This document shows, piece by piece, positions 1 to 11,620 of a stretch of DNA of 64,000 nt. Numbering within the stretch: position 1 is the first letter of the stretch; every line of letters begins with the position of its first letter. The position numbers were made by a program, and so were the translations under genes. A model generated the notes under the pieces. It was given only the letters and a program-made list of their open reading frames with translations, had not been told where the DNA came from and ran no database searches. Source of the DNA: Cunninghamia lanceolata (taxonomy: Eukaryota > Streptophyta > Pinopsida > Cupressales > Cupressaceae); NCBI GenBank assembly GCA_027924645.1, contig BSBN01000233.1, positions 3,986,501 through 4,050,500 on the forward strand, written 5' to 3'.

Positions 1-1194
1 TTAATAGCTTCCTCTATAAACCCTTTTCATTTGATTAAATTTAGTTACAAAAAATTCTGTTAGCTTCAAGGATGATATTGACAAAAAATTTAGGATAACA
101 CTAAATGAGTGCTTCTGCAAGTTTCTTTGGCAAGTTTTGGGACTCCCACATGCCAAAATATGAAGTTATCCTAAGTCATTATTGGAGGGAATCCATATTT
201 GAGCTAGAAATATTAACATCCTTTCCATCCAAATCTAAATATTAGTCTAAATGTTAGAACTTTTTCATCCAACAAGTTTTTTCTCCATTGCCACTGTTTG
301 GCCCATCATGATCTCACACTCACCCGAATAAGGGATTCAGCTATTCCTAAGACTAAAACTAATCTATCCACCATTGATTAAAAGAGGAAGAGGGATAAAA
401 CTATAAATTAATTGAGGTGATACACCAAGTTCAAGTATAAAAGCTCTCTCAGAACTAAGAAGGCACAGAATAAAGAGATACAACTGATCACTCACACAAA
501 TCTAGAAAATTCTAACAGAGGTAAAGAAAAGAAATAGGCTGAGAGGAAATAAACATTCATAGACAACCAGTTCTAAATTACACAGAGCTAAAATAGCAAA
601 AAAGGTAAAAACACAGTGTATTTCAACAAAAGGCATAGTTACAGCAGAGGAGGGCTCTGTTTGGAATACAGAAGAATGAAAAGTATCCAACTATTTTCCA
701 ACCCTCATTACATCTTTTTTACATGCATATGTAGCAATTCATTACATTGACCTCAATCATTTCATCAATAAATTTTCCCCATGGGCCTATCTGAAAGTAT
801 CCCTACAAAAGGAATGTCTATCTGCAGGAATTCAATGCAAAAAATCTCTTGGATCCTGGAGTAGCTGGGAGATATTTTTCCTCTTTAATGCAAGCAGCTG
901 ATTCATCACTTGCGACAATTAATGAAAAATATCTAAAATGGAGTAGTTGAGTAGATTAGATTCTGCATTAATGGCTGATGAGTAAATTCAAATGAATTTT
1001 CCCTCCAAAGTCCTTTTTCACGAAGCTTTTACAACACTTCAAATATCTACATTTAGCTATTTAAAGTTTACAATATATTACAATTCTCTATTTCGTTGAT
1101 TTCTATATATTTCAATTTCTAGTCTATATTTTACCCTATCGATAAAATCTACTTATTACAAACCATTATGTTTTGCTCTTTGTATTTTCTCATC
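1..1194. other. AT-rich stretch, no gene recognised
   Basis: I see no coding region, LTR boundary, tRNA-like element or long repeat here. Open frames are short and unlike any retroelement protein I know. The stretch is probably decayed intergenic or repeat DNA. Confidence 0.5.
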
Positions 1195-1930
1195 TTTATC
1201 GACAACTTTTCCATTTTCTGAATTGTGGCTTGTTCCTTCATTTTTGCCCTTATCAGTAAAAATCCATTTCTCTGAACTATCCTGCTTTGTTATCTTATCT
1301 TCTTTATTGACAAAAATCCATTTTACCAAACTTTTCTCTTTGCCTCCTTTTTCCCTTATCAGCAAAACTTGTCTTAGGCAAACTTTTCTTCATTCATCAC
1401 CTTTTGCCTTTGTCGGCAAAATCTTCTTTTTTCAAACCATTTGGACTTGCCTTTTGCCCTGTCAACAAAAGGTCACTTTTGTGAACTTGGGCCTCTTTAT
1501 CGGTAAAACTTCATTTTTCCAAACTATTTTGCCTTCACTCTTGCTTTATCAACTAAAGTCTGTCGGCGAAACCTTAAAATTTTGAACCAACAATGCCTTA
1601 GCCATTTTCCTTTTATCAGCCCACTTTCCTTTTTTCAAACTCCTCTCAGCCTCCTTCTCTCCTTTCCTTGTCAGAAAAATGTTCTGTCAGCGAACCATGA
1701 AGATTTTGAACTTTATTAAAAGTTTAGGCCTTGCAAACTTTATCGAGAAACTCGCTTCCTTTATTTTTCTGCCTTAGACTATTTTGAAGAAGCTCATCCC
1801 TTGCTTTTGACATCTCTTTAAAAAAACTCATTCCCTCACCCTTTGTCAGCAAATCACCAAGTTGGCAAACTAGTGAAAAAGTGAACTTTTGGAAAGTTTG
1901 CGGAAGATAAACTTTGCTGATAAAGGCCAA
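1195..1930. repeat. Degenerate ~50-bp tandem repeat
   Basis: A core close to TTTATCGGCAAAACTT recurs with variation at about 1250, 1305, 1354, 1409, 1459, 1497, 1545, 1613, 1686, 1739 and 1840. It is usually followed by a T-rich block, a CAAACTTTT-like block and a TTTGCCTT-like block. Most spacings are 40-65 bases. Open frames across it on both strands are by-products of the repetition. I do not recognise the family. It may be an old minisatellite or the repetitive part of a retroelement whose ends lie outside the window. Confidence 0.6.
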
Positions 1931-2145
1931 AAGGGGGGCAAAAAATAAGCTAAAGGCTTCAAATTTTCTAGGTTTTTCTAGGTTTTTTGCAAGGATTCTC
2001 CAGATGGATTTTCAGAGATTTTTACAAGGCAAAACACTAGAATTTGAAGGATTTTATCTTTGCAGAGTTAGATTTTAAGGGATTTCAACAATATTTTCAA
2101 GTTGGGCTATTTGACTCTGGGCAGAGGAAAATAAATCAACATTTT
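1931..2145. other. Unassigned stretch before element A
   Basis: It opens with a purine-rich run (AAAAGGGGGGCAAAAAAT, about 1927-1945) that resembles a polypurine tract. No LTR start matching known neighbours follows. It does not align with the first ~205 bases of A's 3' LTR, which should be the counterpart, so either A's 5' LTR is truncated or other DNA has replaced its start. Confidence 0.35.
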
Positions 2146-3004
2146 CCTAAACCCAATTAGGTCCTTGGGATTCATATATAAAGAACTCTCTCTCCCTCAT
2201 CTAACATACATGAATACACAAGTATGATATGAATAAAAGATATGAATGTAACTTCTCTCTAAAAAGGATCCCTTTGGACAAGATCTCTATTTCTGCAGAT
2301 TACTGTTGTATGCATTAACCCTTCTTGCAATTCTACTCCTTGTGGATTGTGACATCCCTTGAACTAGGATTTCATGTTCATGGTAACTCTATTTCATTAT
2401 TTGATTACTACAATCTTTATCATTTGTTTTTCCTCTGCACATCATGAGTACACACTCTCTATCATCATCTATCATTACTATTGTGGAGGTGGGAACACCA
2501 ACATGAGGTTTAACTGAGGTAAGCCCCTATACAACACAACCATTTCCCCTCTTTTATGTGTGCAGATCTAAATCAGAAGTTTCAGGCACCTACAGGTGAC
2601 AGGAAGATATGAACAATAGAGATTGTCACACATAGGCTTCATTAGCACAAAAACCCTAGCACTAGGGTGCACAATGCCCAAGTCCTGCCAGATCTGCCCT
2701 TGTTTCTAGCTACATGCTCTATTTTCCCTGCTCATTCCTGATCTACCTTCTATTTCTGTACGATTGATCTATAACACCTATAAGTTGTTTGCTTTATAAA
2801 TTAGGTCACTTAAAACCCTAGATCTTACTATAATCAAAACCAATCTCCACTATTACAACAAAATAATAGATCCTAGATAGCTTGGCTCTCCCTTGGGGAC
2901 TATAGACAAGCCTAAACATCTTTGTTGGCTTGTGTTCTAATGTTGGATAGGAAAGATTGATCTATTTAGTTCATAATTGATTAGATCTATTTTCCCATCT
3001 TATA
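2146..3004 (+). repeat. Element A 5' LTR (5'-truncated)
   Basis: It aligns with 7353-7754 joined to 62143-62612, including TATATAAAG plus a CT-rich block, the GTTGGGAACACCAACATG segment and the end CCATCTTATA (CCATCTTACA in the right LTR). The first ~205 bases of the right LTR (7149-7352) have no counterpart upstream. The right copy also has a roughly 20-base insertion near 7530. Confidence 0.8.
2175..2183 (+). promoter_or_regulatory. TATA-like box in A 5' LTR
   Basis: TATATAAAG is followed by a CT-rich tract. The same box sits at 7383-7391 in the right LTR. The position suits the U3 promoter of an LTR. Activity is inferred. Confidence 0.5.
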
Positions 3005-3020
3005 TTTTGGTGAACCTGAC
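3005..3020 (+). other. Candidate primer binding site of A
   Basis: TTTTGGTGAACCTGAC starts immediately after the LTR. Element C has TTTTGGTGAACC at the same place, which supports a shared primer. I cannot name the tRNA. Confidence 0.5.
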
Positions 3021-3159
3021 ATATCTTACACTTATACAACTTTCTTTGTTCTATTCGATCAGATGATAAACTAATTAGACACTTCCATAGCATATTTTAT
3101 TTTGTGTTTACAAAATAAAACATTTAAACATGTCAAAGAAAAACCAAAACAATCAAAAC

Positions 3160-4439
3160 CTAAATATTCTCTCTTTTCTTCTTCCCTCTCCTAAAATTCC
3201 TTCTACTTGTGAGGATATTTTGGTGCAAGAGGATGAAATCATTAATACATTTCTTAACATTATTGCATCTTCTCTTTTCTATCTCCTCCAGAGATAAGAC
3301 ATTAGTAGATGAAGAGTCTTACTTCACATCGAATCCTCTGTGAATAGATGTTGAGCATATCACTTCTACTTCTACCACATCTTCCATAGTCCATGATGAT
3401 CTGCATCCTTTAGTTGCATGTTCAAGCCCCTTAGACATCACTAATGATGTGGAGACCTCTTTTTCTTCCTCCTTTGGTTGTGTGTTCAAGCCCCTTAGAC
3501 ATCACTAAGGATGTGGAGACCTCTTTTCTTCCTCCTTTAGTTGCATGTTCAAGCCCCTTGGCTATCACTAAGGATGTAGAGACCTCTTTTCTTCCTCCTT
3601 TGGTTGCATGTTCAAGCCCCTTGGACATCACTAAGGATTTGGAGACCTCTTTATCTATTCTTCCTCCTTTGGTTGCATATTCAAGCCCCTTGGACACCAT
3701 TAAGGATATAATCATTGAAAATTTTCTTAACATCACATTTCCTACTCTTCATTCCTATGCCTTTCCTTATGGCAACATGGCATTGGTGGATGAAGAGTCA
3801 AAACTCACATCGGATGCCCCATGGATAGATGTTTGTCAAAAACAAATCAATACAATTTATATTTCTAGTTCCTAAAAGGAACTTGTCAAACAAAAAATTA
3901 TTGTACATCTTTGTTCTAACCCTATGATCACTGTTTGAAGTGTTCTAAACCCACCTCAATCCCCTAGTTACATTCTCAACTTTGCAAAACAACTTACTCA
4001 AAACAACCAACTTGTTAAAAATGTGTCACAAAAACCTAGTTACCATGTGATTTCTCACACATACAACATTCGCAATAACAAGAAAAATAAACAAGCACTG
4101 ATTGTTCCTACTTCTCTTCCACCTTCTCAACCTTTTCTTTCTCCAGCTCATCTTTCTCAACCTACTAGAAAAGAATATAATCTTGTTGAGTATCTTCATG
4201 CTACTCCAACTAAGATCTCACTTTGGGAGTTAATACAAACCTTATTTGCATACTGCATAATGCTCCAGGAGGCTCTACAAAAGGTAGTCATCCCACATTC
4301 TACTAGACCGAATGACATAGTGACCCTATTATATTTTATGCATATGATGAGATTAGATATTGTCCTTTATAAAAATGACTTACCTCCTCTCAAAATTCAA
4401 AAAATAGCACGATCCTCTCATGATTTTGGTCATCATTAA
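3160..4439 (+). pseudogene. Element A N-terminal (gag-side) coding relic
   Basis: Broken frames run through 3444-3875 and 4023-4439. The first holds four imperfect 21-residue repeats (core CSSPLDITKDVETSFLPPL). The second matches 15007-15504 of element C: a shared HTYN-RNNK basic stretch, a serine/proline-rich segment, then EY-LVE-LHAT-KISLW and an ALQKV block. In both elements this lies just upstream of the protease-like region. It is probably the part between gag and protease of a Tat/Ogre-like lineage. No zinc knuckle is seen, and I cannot assign a function. Several stops and frame changes show that it is dead. Confidence 0.55.
3418..3700 (+). repeat. 63-bp tandem repeat inside A's coding region
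   Basis: Roughly four copies of a 63-bp unit containing GTTCAAGCCCCTTGGACATC and GGATGTGGAGACCTCTTTTC. The unit is a multiple of three, so it expands in frame. One copy carries a 6-base insertion. Element C has no counterpart at this place. Confidence 0.8.
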
Positions 4440-4790
4440 TAGAAATGCAATAAGCGTACTCTAATCGATAATGGATTAGTTCTTAATATTTGTAGCATAG
4501 ACCTTTTACATAAAATTGGTGTAGATACATCTCTTATAAAACCTGATACACTTTCTATTCATGGATTTGATAATGTTAGTAGATAGCCACTATAGACAAT
4601 CACACTACCAATTGAGGTAGGACCTGTCACTTTGCCTACACTTATCCATGTCATGCTTGATTCTCTTTCATATAATCTTCTTCTTGATAGACTGTGGATT
4701 CATGCCATGGGGAAGTCCTATCTACTCTTCATCATACAATGAAGTTGATTTATAATAACAAAATATATAGTTGAGGGTTATCTGAATCCA
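4440..4790 (+). pseudogene. Element A retropepsin-like protease relic
   Basis: In one frame the translation has the flap-side aspartate motif IDNG followed by LNICSIDLLHKI, then a SIHGFD segment, a TLPI-V-P block and a degenerate LLDR-WIHAMG box. These match the better-kept copy in element C in order and spacing. They fit the aspartic protease of Tat/Ogre-like Ty3/gypsy elements (DNG-ALN and LGRPWIH boxes). Two stops lie in SR*PL*TIT, and there is a frame break after the LGRP-like box. It would have cut the element's polyprotein. Confidence 0.65.
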
Positions 4791-4899
4791 AAAAGTTGCT
4801 TGCAAGCAGAAGCCAGGTATCAACCTCCTATTTCAAAATCTCTCAACACTTTGATTTCTTCTTCAACAAAACTTGACCCACTATTCTCTGCTACTAATA

Positions 4900-5535
4900 A
4901 CAGTGATGATTAGAATAGTTCTTTACCTTTGAGTGCATATTTCGATGATGATTGGGGTTCACTAGGTTTGACACCCTCCTTTATTGGAGAATACAAAATC
5001 TCACAATCTAAACCTGAGATCCTGAAGGTGGCTTTAGTTTACTCTACACAATTTATTCCTTCTAAGAAACCTCAACTCACCACTCAAACTTCTTATACTT
5101 AGACAAACTCTCAAATTCTATCATCACCTTCTATTCATGATGATGCTCCTTCTTCTTCTAATGCATGTCTTGGTGATGATTGGGGCTCTCTAGATTTCAC
5201 TCCTCATGAGCCTGGTGAATATAAAGTTGACCTTTCTCACCCTAGCATTCCCACACTCAACAAGGATCCATATACTTGTAAAAGGATCGATCCTTCTCCT
5301 CATATCAATTTTGTTAATGATTCTTTTTCAAAATGTGATCACACTTCTCATTTTGACAAGATTAGTAATGTGGCCTCTCCTCTATCTAATTTGGAGACAC
5401 ATTACAGACTTGGATTCAAAATTCTTTCTAAACATGGATACAATGGAAATAGTTTAGGATGCATGGAACAAGGAGTTAAGGTTTCTGTCAAACTGACACC
5501 GCACTCTTCTAAAATAGGATTAGGTTTTAGGCTTT
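4900..5535 (+). pseudogene. Element A DDWG-box and G-patch-like relic
   Basis: Two copies of a box of about 19 residues (DDWG-L--P---GEYKI) lie at about 4943-5002 and 5171-5227. Element C has one at about 15973-16030. Downstream, 5412-5530 reads like a G-patch domain: GFKILSKHGYNGNSLG, then QGVKV, and a final GLGF. G-patch domains bind nucleic acid or RNA-helicase partners, and they follow the protease in some retroviruses and plant elements. The role here is inferred. Frames are broken. Confidence 0.55.
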
Positions 5536-7133
5536 CTCTCTATCTACATCCTCTCTACCATTGTCTAAGTTTTCTATGGCTTCTTCTTTTCAGAAATCAA
5601 ACTCCTCTGCACAACAGAAAGGGATGCTTCCTACTCTTCTTCTCTTCTATCTTACCAAGAGTGTATTTTGCTGAGTCTACTCAAGGCCTGCTTGATCACT
5701 CTTCCTTCTTTGACATGCAAAAATTCTTCACAAAAAAATTAATCAAAACTTCCTTTCTATGCATATCATTAAGCGTTGGGTCATTCCATTGGTGAATGTC
5801 GATTCTGGCATAACAAAATTCAACATCTTCATGACACATGTGCTCACCCTTTCCCTCTTCATTTTGCATAATAAACTTTCTTTTCTCTACATCATCATGA
5901 TTGAGTGTAAAATTGTTAAGGCATCGATCCGCCTCTATCATCAGATTGTGACAGACTCTAGCATTTTTCATTAGCAGCATGATTCTCTTCTTCATGGTTG
6001 TTCTCACCCGTACTTTGGAGGTAGGGGGACAACTTGTTTAAGGGGTAGGCATTCTTTCTAATGATCTCCCCTCCTCTTATACTTTCCCATCTTCTTTACC
6101 TTAAAAAAATTGTATATTGTACATGCAAATATTTTAAGGGGGTCATATATGCTCTATTCACATGGGCATCCATACATCCACCCTTCTTCATTCACACCCC
6201 CTAAGGTGTAGCTTATCAATTTGTCCTGTGGGGGCATTATTTATTGTTATGCTCCCTGAGGCATTCACCTCCTATGGTGTTGGTTTTTGATATGCTCCTT
6301 GAGGCTTTGAATTTTGATACTCTCCTTAAGGCATTGATAGTATACAATCATCTAGCATAATGTAGCTTACTAGTCTAGGATTCATATAGTCTTTGAGCCA
6401 CCTAGCATAATACAACTTGCTATTCTCTATGCTTCATAAAATCTAACCTTGTTACGCTTATGGTCACCTAACATAATGTAGCTTGCTAGCCAATGATCCA
6501 TGAGGGTATCTGGGTGTACATGACTCCTAGCAACAGAGCAAGCTAGTGCCAGAGACATGTATGCTTCTTCATTCATATTGATTGTTCCCCTATCTATTTG
6601 TATGTCTTCTCTCCCTAAAGCAATAGATCGACTCATCACATTCTTTTATCTCCTTTTTAGAATTCCTATGTTTTTGGTTTTCTTTTATTTTTTGTTATAT
6701 TTTGGGGATGACACAAAGTATTGTGACAACCTTTCATGCCTAGATCTCTTTACTTTACTAATTCAAAATTTCTGTTTTGTTTTCCTATGTGTTTGCTCAC
6801 ATGGTTTACCAAATTTGTTGGTTTCCATATATGCTCTATGTATGCTTCATTTTTTCCATGTATGCTTTGTGGTTTCCATGTATCCTTTGTGTTTTCCATG
6901 TATGCTTCGTTTATGCTCCATGTATAGCCTTATGTATATGTGTGATTTATACCATGTGTCTTGTGTGTGTGTAACCTCTTTGTCTAAACATTGTAAACTC
7001 ATAGGATACTAATCTTGGGGGCTAGAACAACTATCAAGTTAGAGACATTCTATGCTTCTAATATTTCTATCTTGATGATGTTTGGTTTCTCTATACTTTA
7101 GTGAGCATATGAGTGTAAGTTCATACTCTCACT
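5536..7133 (+). other. Element A 3' non-coding part, with short repeats at 6840-6930
   Basis: No polymerase, integrase or RNase H is recognisable. Around 6840-6930 a ~20-base unit near TTTCCATGTATGCTTTGTG repeats about four times. Element C also has tandem repeats in its 3' untranslated part. Open frames here are repeat artefacts. Confidence 0.55.
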
Positions 7134-7148
7134 AAAATGGAGGATAAA
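7134..7148 (+). other. Polypurine tract of A
   Basis: AAAATGGAGGATAAA lies directly before the LTR start TGTAGTG. This is the expected place and composition for the plus-strand primer. Confidence 0.65.
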
Positions 7149-7754
7149 TGTAGTGTACTAAATTTCATCTGCTTACAATTTTACACTAGATTTGGTACTC
7201 CTTTTACCATGTGAATTAAGTCCCTTGACAACTAGCATTTCAAGAGGAAATTAGGCTAGGACATCAGTGACCAGTGCTAGTGTCCTACCCATTGGCTTTG
7301 AAAGTTTAAAATTAAATGTTTACCTTGTTTTCTTGAGTGATGCACCTTATCAATCTAAACCTAATTAAGTCCTTGGGATTCATATATAAAGAACTCTCTC
7401 TCCCTCATTTAATAGACATGAATACACAAGTATGATATGAATGCAAATTCTCTCTAAAAATGATCCCTCTCTCTACAAGGTCTCTATTTCTACAAATTAT
7501 TGTTGTATGCATTAACCCTTCTTGCAAGTCTTAATGAAGCTTCTTCATCCTTCAACTCCTTGTGGATTCTGACATCCCTTCAACTAGGGTTTCATGTTCA
7601 TGGTAACTCTATTTCATTATTTGATTACTACAATCTTTATCATATGTTTTGCCTCTTCTCATCATGAGAATGCACTCTCTATCATCATCAATCATTACTA
7701 TTGTGGAGTTGGGAACACCAACATGGGGTTTGACTAAGGTAAGCCCCTATACAA
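7149..7754 (+). repeat. Element A 3' LTR, first part
   Basis: Starts TGTAGTGTACTAAATTTC after a polypurine tract. It is interrupted after TACAA (7750-7754) by element B and resumes at 62143. A TATA-like box lies at 7383-7391. Confidence 0.85.
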
Positions 7755-10271
7755 TGTTGGGATTCCTATTTTTCAAGACATGTATTTGCTAAACCTTGCC
7801 AAATTTTACCAATAGACTAATTCCCCAAATTTGATTTGAATCCCACTTTATACCTTCATTGTTGAACCTATAGTTTATAACTGATCAAAGATATCTTCCA
7901 TATGTTTTCATGTGTTTTCATTTTGAAAATGCAAGATAGGAAACCCAAAAAATGACTAAGTCGAAAAAAATCTAAGTGTTTCCTTATATTTTGGCCTTGT
8001 TTGGAGTTTCAGAGTTTCAAGCTCCTTCCTCCCATTGTGTTATCTATTAGCTCCAAGGTCCGAGGCTCAAAATTTTCCTAAGTGTTGAAATTTGTCTAAT
8101 TGAAGTGGAATTTTAGAGGTTAGAGTTTTGGTCTTTTGTCTTCTTCAGTGTTGCGATTGGAAGGAGGACCTGAAGGCCAAAGCCTGACGAGCTCTATTTA
8201 TTCTAAGTGTTTCAGAGATCAGACTTCGGGCCTTTGGCCTTCAGTCTTTTTCATGGTAGGTGTTAAGGAGAAGCCTCAAAGTCTGAAGTCCAATGGGTCT
8301 ATGTGTTCAAATCCTTCTAAGTGTAAAATGTGTGGCGGAGGTCAGAGGTTGGTTCTTCTTCCTTCCATTGAAGAAGGTGAAACAGGGAAGGCCAAAGGGC
8401 CAAAGTCTGATGGGGCCCATTCGTTGGTCCCACCAAAAAATATGTGGTGAATTTTAAAGCATCCTGCCATTCCAAGGATATTATTTTATTAAGGACAAAA
8501 GCTTGGCGAAAGCACAGAAAGGTGACATCTGGAAAAGAGGCCAGCAAGGATCATTACTACGGTCTATTGGGTGCATGTGGCATTATCCTATCTCTTTCCA
8601 CCATTTCACTGAGTATTCCAGTGAGGTTTGTTTGAGGCCACAGAACCATGGGAGGCCACCATGTGGATGAGGCTGAGTCATCTTCTTATTGGGGAAAAGG
8701 ACCAAGGGCTAAAGTCCACCAAGGCAGTGAAAACTATTCTAAGTATGGTGCAAAATTATGGAGCTTTGGATGTCAGAGCTTCCTTGTTCTCCCTTCCAAA
8801 AGGCGTAAGAAGAAATGGCTTCTCTCCTTCCTCTTTGAGGTGTTGTAAATTGCAAGGCAGAAGGCCTGAGCTTCAAAGTCCAATTTGTCAGAGCTTGCTT
8901 CTTGGCCTTCCTTGTTCTCTCAGACACGTCAAAATATTCTCAAATGGCCATTATTTTGCCACTAGCATGGAAAAAAGGATTTACCTTCTTTAGTCTCAAA
9001 CATGTGGAATTTTGACTTGGACAAATTGTGGATGCAATTCAATTCATGGGGAGATTTGCAAGAAGTCTAGTATTGCACCAACGTGCATCCTTCAAGTCTC
9101 AATATGTATTTTATCTTCTTGTGGGCCTGCTTTTTGTCTTCATCTATGTAATCAATATATCATGGGCTTTTAAGCTTTTACAAAAGGTTGTTGAAGAATT
9201 GATAACTCTGTTGCAACAACCATTGCAAATATATTTTGGAGGCTAAGGATTTGCACTTGTACATGTAACTATCTTTGTCATGTTGGGATATTCTCTCCAT
9301 GAGAAATTACATCACCTGTATCTTGTTATGATGAAAGTTGTCAAATGAAAATGTGACATGCGTTTGTGGCCTGAAGCTTGTTTGCTCCCTCATTTCTATA
9401 AGAGGAAATCCACAGCCATTTGTAAAGGGTTCCAAATCTTTGTTTTTGGTTGTAGTGTGTCTGTGTCTTAGTCTAGAATAATAGAAGAAAGTTTCATGTT
9501 ATTTTGTGTTCAAATCTATAGAGCAATGCGTCATTTTCAATCCTGAACGTATTGTCATATTGGTTGCAGAATTCTCTCCATATGTGTAATCAATAAAGTT
9601 AGTATGTCAAGGTTATTTTGATTCATCTTTGTAGTCCTCTTTATTGTGTGTATTGTCTTTAGCTTTCTCTCAAGGAGAGAAATAATTGCTTGGGAAATAC
9701 TCTATTAATTTCATTCTACACTGTGGTTTAAAGGATAGTTTTACAATTCTAAGTATGGGAAGCATTGATGTAGGGCATTGATGTTATTAGTCCATTTGTG
9801 ATGAAGCAATATTGCTAAAAAGATACACTTGATTTATTCAACTTGACTCTATAACCCTAGGATTAAGCACTGATCTCTCACAGGACTGATATGTTGATTC
9901 AGATCCATCCAAATAATCAAAATCATTTCTATTTCCATATTGTTTTAGAGTAGAATTGGATAATAACCATTCTCAATCTTGGTCTGAACTGATTTGCCAA
10001 AGGATTATGCCAATTTGATAGGAGTCAGTCATTTCCTTGGTATATTTTCATTGAGAACTCTTGTTTTAACAACAACATCTAGCATAAGCTAAGAAATACC
10101 CTTGGATGTTGTATAGGTACACCCACCTTGGTCTTGCCGAACCAAAAGTGTAGAGGACTTCAACAAATTCTACGTTGAATCCTATTCATTGGCCACTGAC
10201 CTAGAATCCTTAATCACAATAAATTTGCTAAATCTTTAGAGGATTCAGACAATCAGTTGGAAGCACTAGCA
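7755..10271 (+). repeat. Element B 5' LTR
   Basis: 2,517 bases, TG...CA. It aligns with 42641-43433 joined to 60334-62137. Internal open frames on both strands lie in diverged, partly self-similar sequence (repeated GGCCAAAG-CTGATGGG-like pieces at 8150-8450) and are not credible genes. A CTATAAGAG box near 9396 is a possible TATA element. Confidence 0.9.
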
Positions 10272-10273
10272 AA

Positions 10274-10292
10274 TTGGTGACTCTACTGGGGA
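10274..10292 (+). other. Primer binding site of B
   Basis: TTGGTGACTCTACTGGGGA, three bases after the LTR. It resembles the TGG-GACTC-ACTGGGGA sites reported for Tat/Ogre-type plant elements. The exact tRNA needs a tRNA 3'-end comparison. Confidence 0.65.
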
Positions 10293-10698
10293 CTTATTTA
10301 TTATTATTCAAAATTTGTCTAGTGGTTTGTCATGGGTGTTTAGAGTTTGTACATGTATAGTGCAGTATTATTCCCTTTAGAGGGTGGAGAATAGAGAAGG
10401 ATCCCTATGTATTTGCAAGGATTATTATATCCAAATCAATTATTATGCTCTCTCATTTGCAAAATAGCTAAACTCTTGTGGCTTATTTACCATTTGTCAC
10501 TTCCTAGTCTCTTCCTGAGGGTTTCTAGTTATATTTGCATATTTTTGTGAAGTACTTTCTTAAGGATTTGCCCTTCACTTTTGTCTTCGCGAGCTTCTTT
10601 GAAGAATCTAAATATTCTAAATTTCCTTAATTGGGTGGAGACTTTGATTTATCCTTGTCGGTGTGAATGAAAATCAAATTAAGTAGACTAACAAAGTG

Positions 10699-11615
10699 AT
10701 GGAAGGATGAAGATCTCAATATAAGAAGGATCCTAAGAAGAAGTTCGAGGGTGGGCTACTTCAAAATGCTCGACAATCATGGAGGAAAAGAGATACAAGT
10801 AAGTCTATTCATACCCCTCCTCTTGGTTCAAAGCATTCTCATGGTAGTAATAATGATGATCTTGCAAATGTTATTGATTTTGGATTACCCCCTACAAATG
10901 AGAATAATGTAGTAATTTGACCTATTGTAAGTAAAGAGCAATCTCATCCTGGTGTCTTAGCTAAGTGGCAAATACAAAGAGAAAGATATTTGTAGTATGA
11001 ATTTGATGCTAAAAGAATAGCCCTCAGCCTAAATCTTGAGACCTCAATACCTAATCCTGAAGAGTGTGTTCTTCTGAGTAGCCCAAATCATAAAGACTTT
11101 GCACATCCTAATCATAATTATCCCCAAGGTCTTGCCAATATTGCTATAAACTACCTTGATACATTAGACTCTGATACTACTTTGCCAACCAAAGATGAAT
11201 TGTTGTAAGAATTCCTTGAGCTCCAAAAGGAGATGGATAAATTGGAAGAGGTTAGGCTTAAGAAGGCTAAGGAGGAAGAAAACAAGATAAGAGAGGCTAT
11301 GAGCTTCAGGGAAAAATTGAAAAGAAGAGTTGAGCATCTGAAATCATCTTGTCAGGAAAATCCCTTTACTGGGCTTAGTCAGTCAAGTAATCCCAAGGCT
11401 AACCCTGCAATTAGTAGCAACACCAAAAATATTCCTATAGGAAACACTCATACCAATACATGGAGTGATCCCCCTATTGTTAGTTCAATCTTAGTGACTT
11501 ATGCTGCTAGTATAGTTTCTCAGGGCTTGGATAGGGGGAAGAAGCCCTTAATCAATGATCCCAAAAGGGGTATAGGCTCTGGTATAAATCTTGCATCCCA
11601 GAAGCTCCTTGTATC
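10699..11615 (+). pseudogene. Element B gag, first segment
   Basis: One frame runs from ATG 10699 to the insertion point of C. It is interrupted only by single stops, such as a TGA two codons after MEG and a TAA before EFLELQKEMDK. A lysine/glutamate-rich coiled-coil-like stretch follows (about 11220-11345). When element C (11621-19763) and one TSD copy are ignored, the same frame continues without a shift at 19769, so this is the N-terminal part of B's gag. It would form the virus-like particle. No known N-terminal domain is recognised by eye. Confidence 0.7.
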
Positions 11616-11620
11616 TGAAT

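Noticed and set aside
1223..1585. 120-residue open frame
   Set aside because: Follows from the degenerate ~50-bp repeat; low complexity, no start context, no homology I recognise.
3431..3736. Minus-strand ORF with repeats
   Set aside because: Mirror of the 63-bp repeat array, which codes in phase on the plus strand.
6557..7012. Cysteine/phenylalanine-rich 151-residue frame resembling a membrane protein
   Set aside because: Made by short TTTCCATGTATG-type repeats in A's 3' untranslated region; alternative frames look the same.
8136..8993. Open frames of 60-120 residues in B's 5' LTR
   Set aside because: Not conserved as open frames in the 3' LTR, no domain, and inside a TG...CA LTR.
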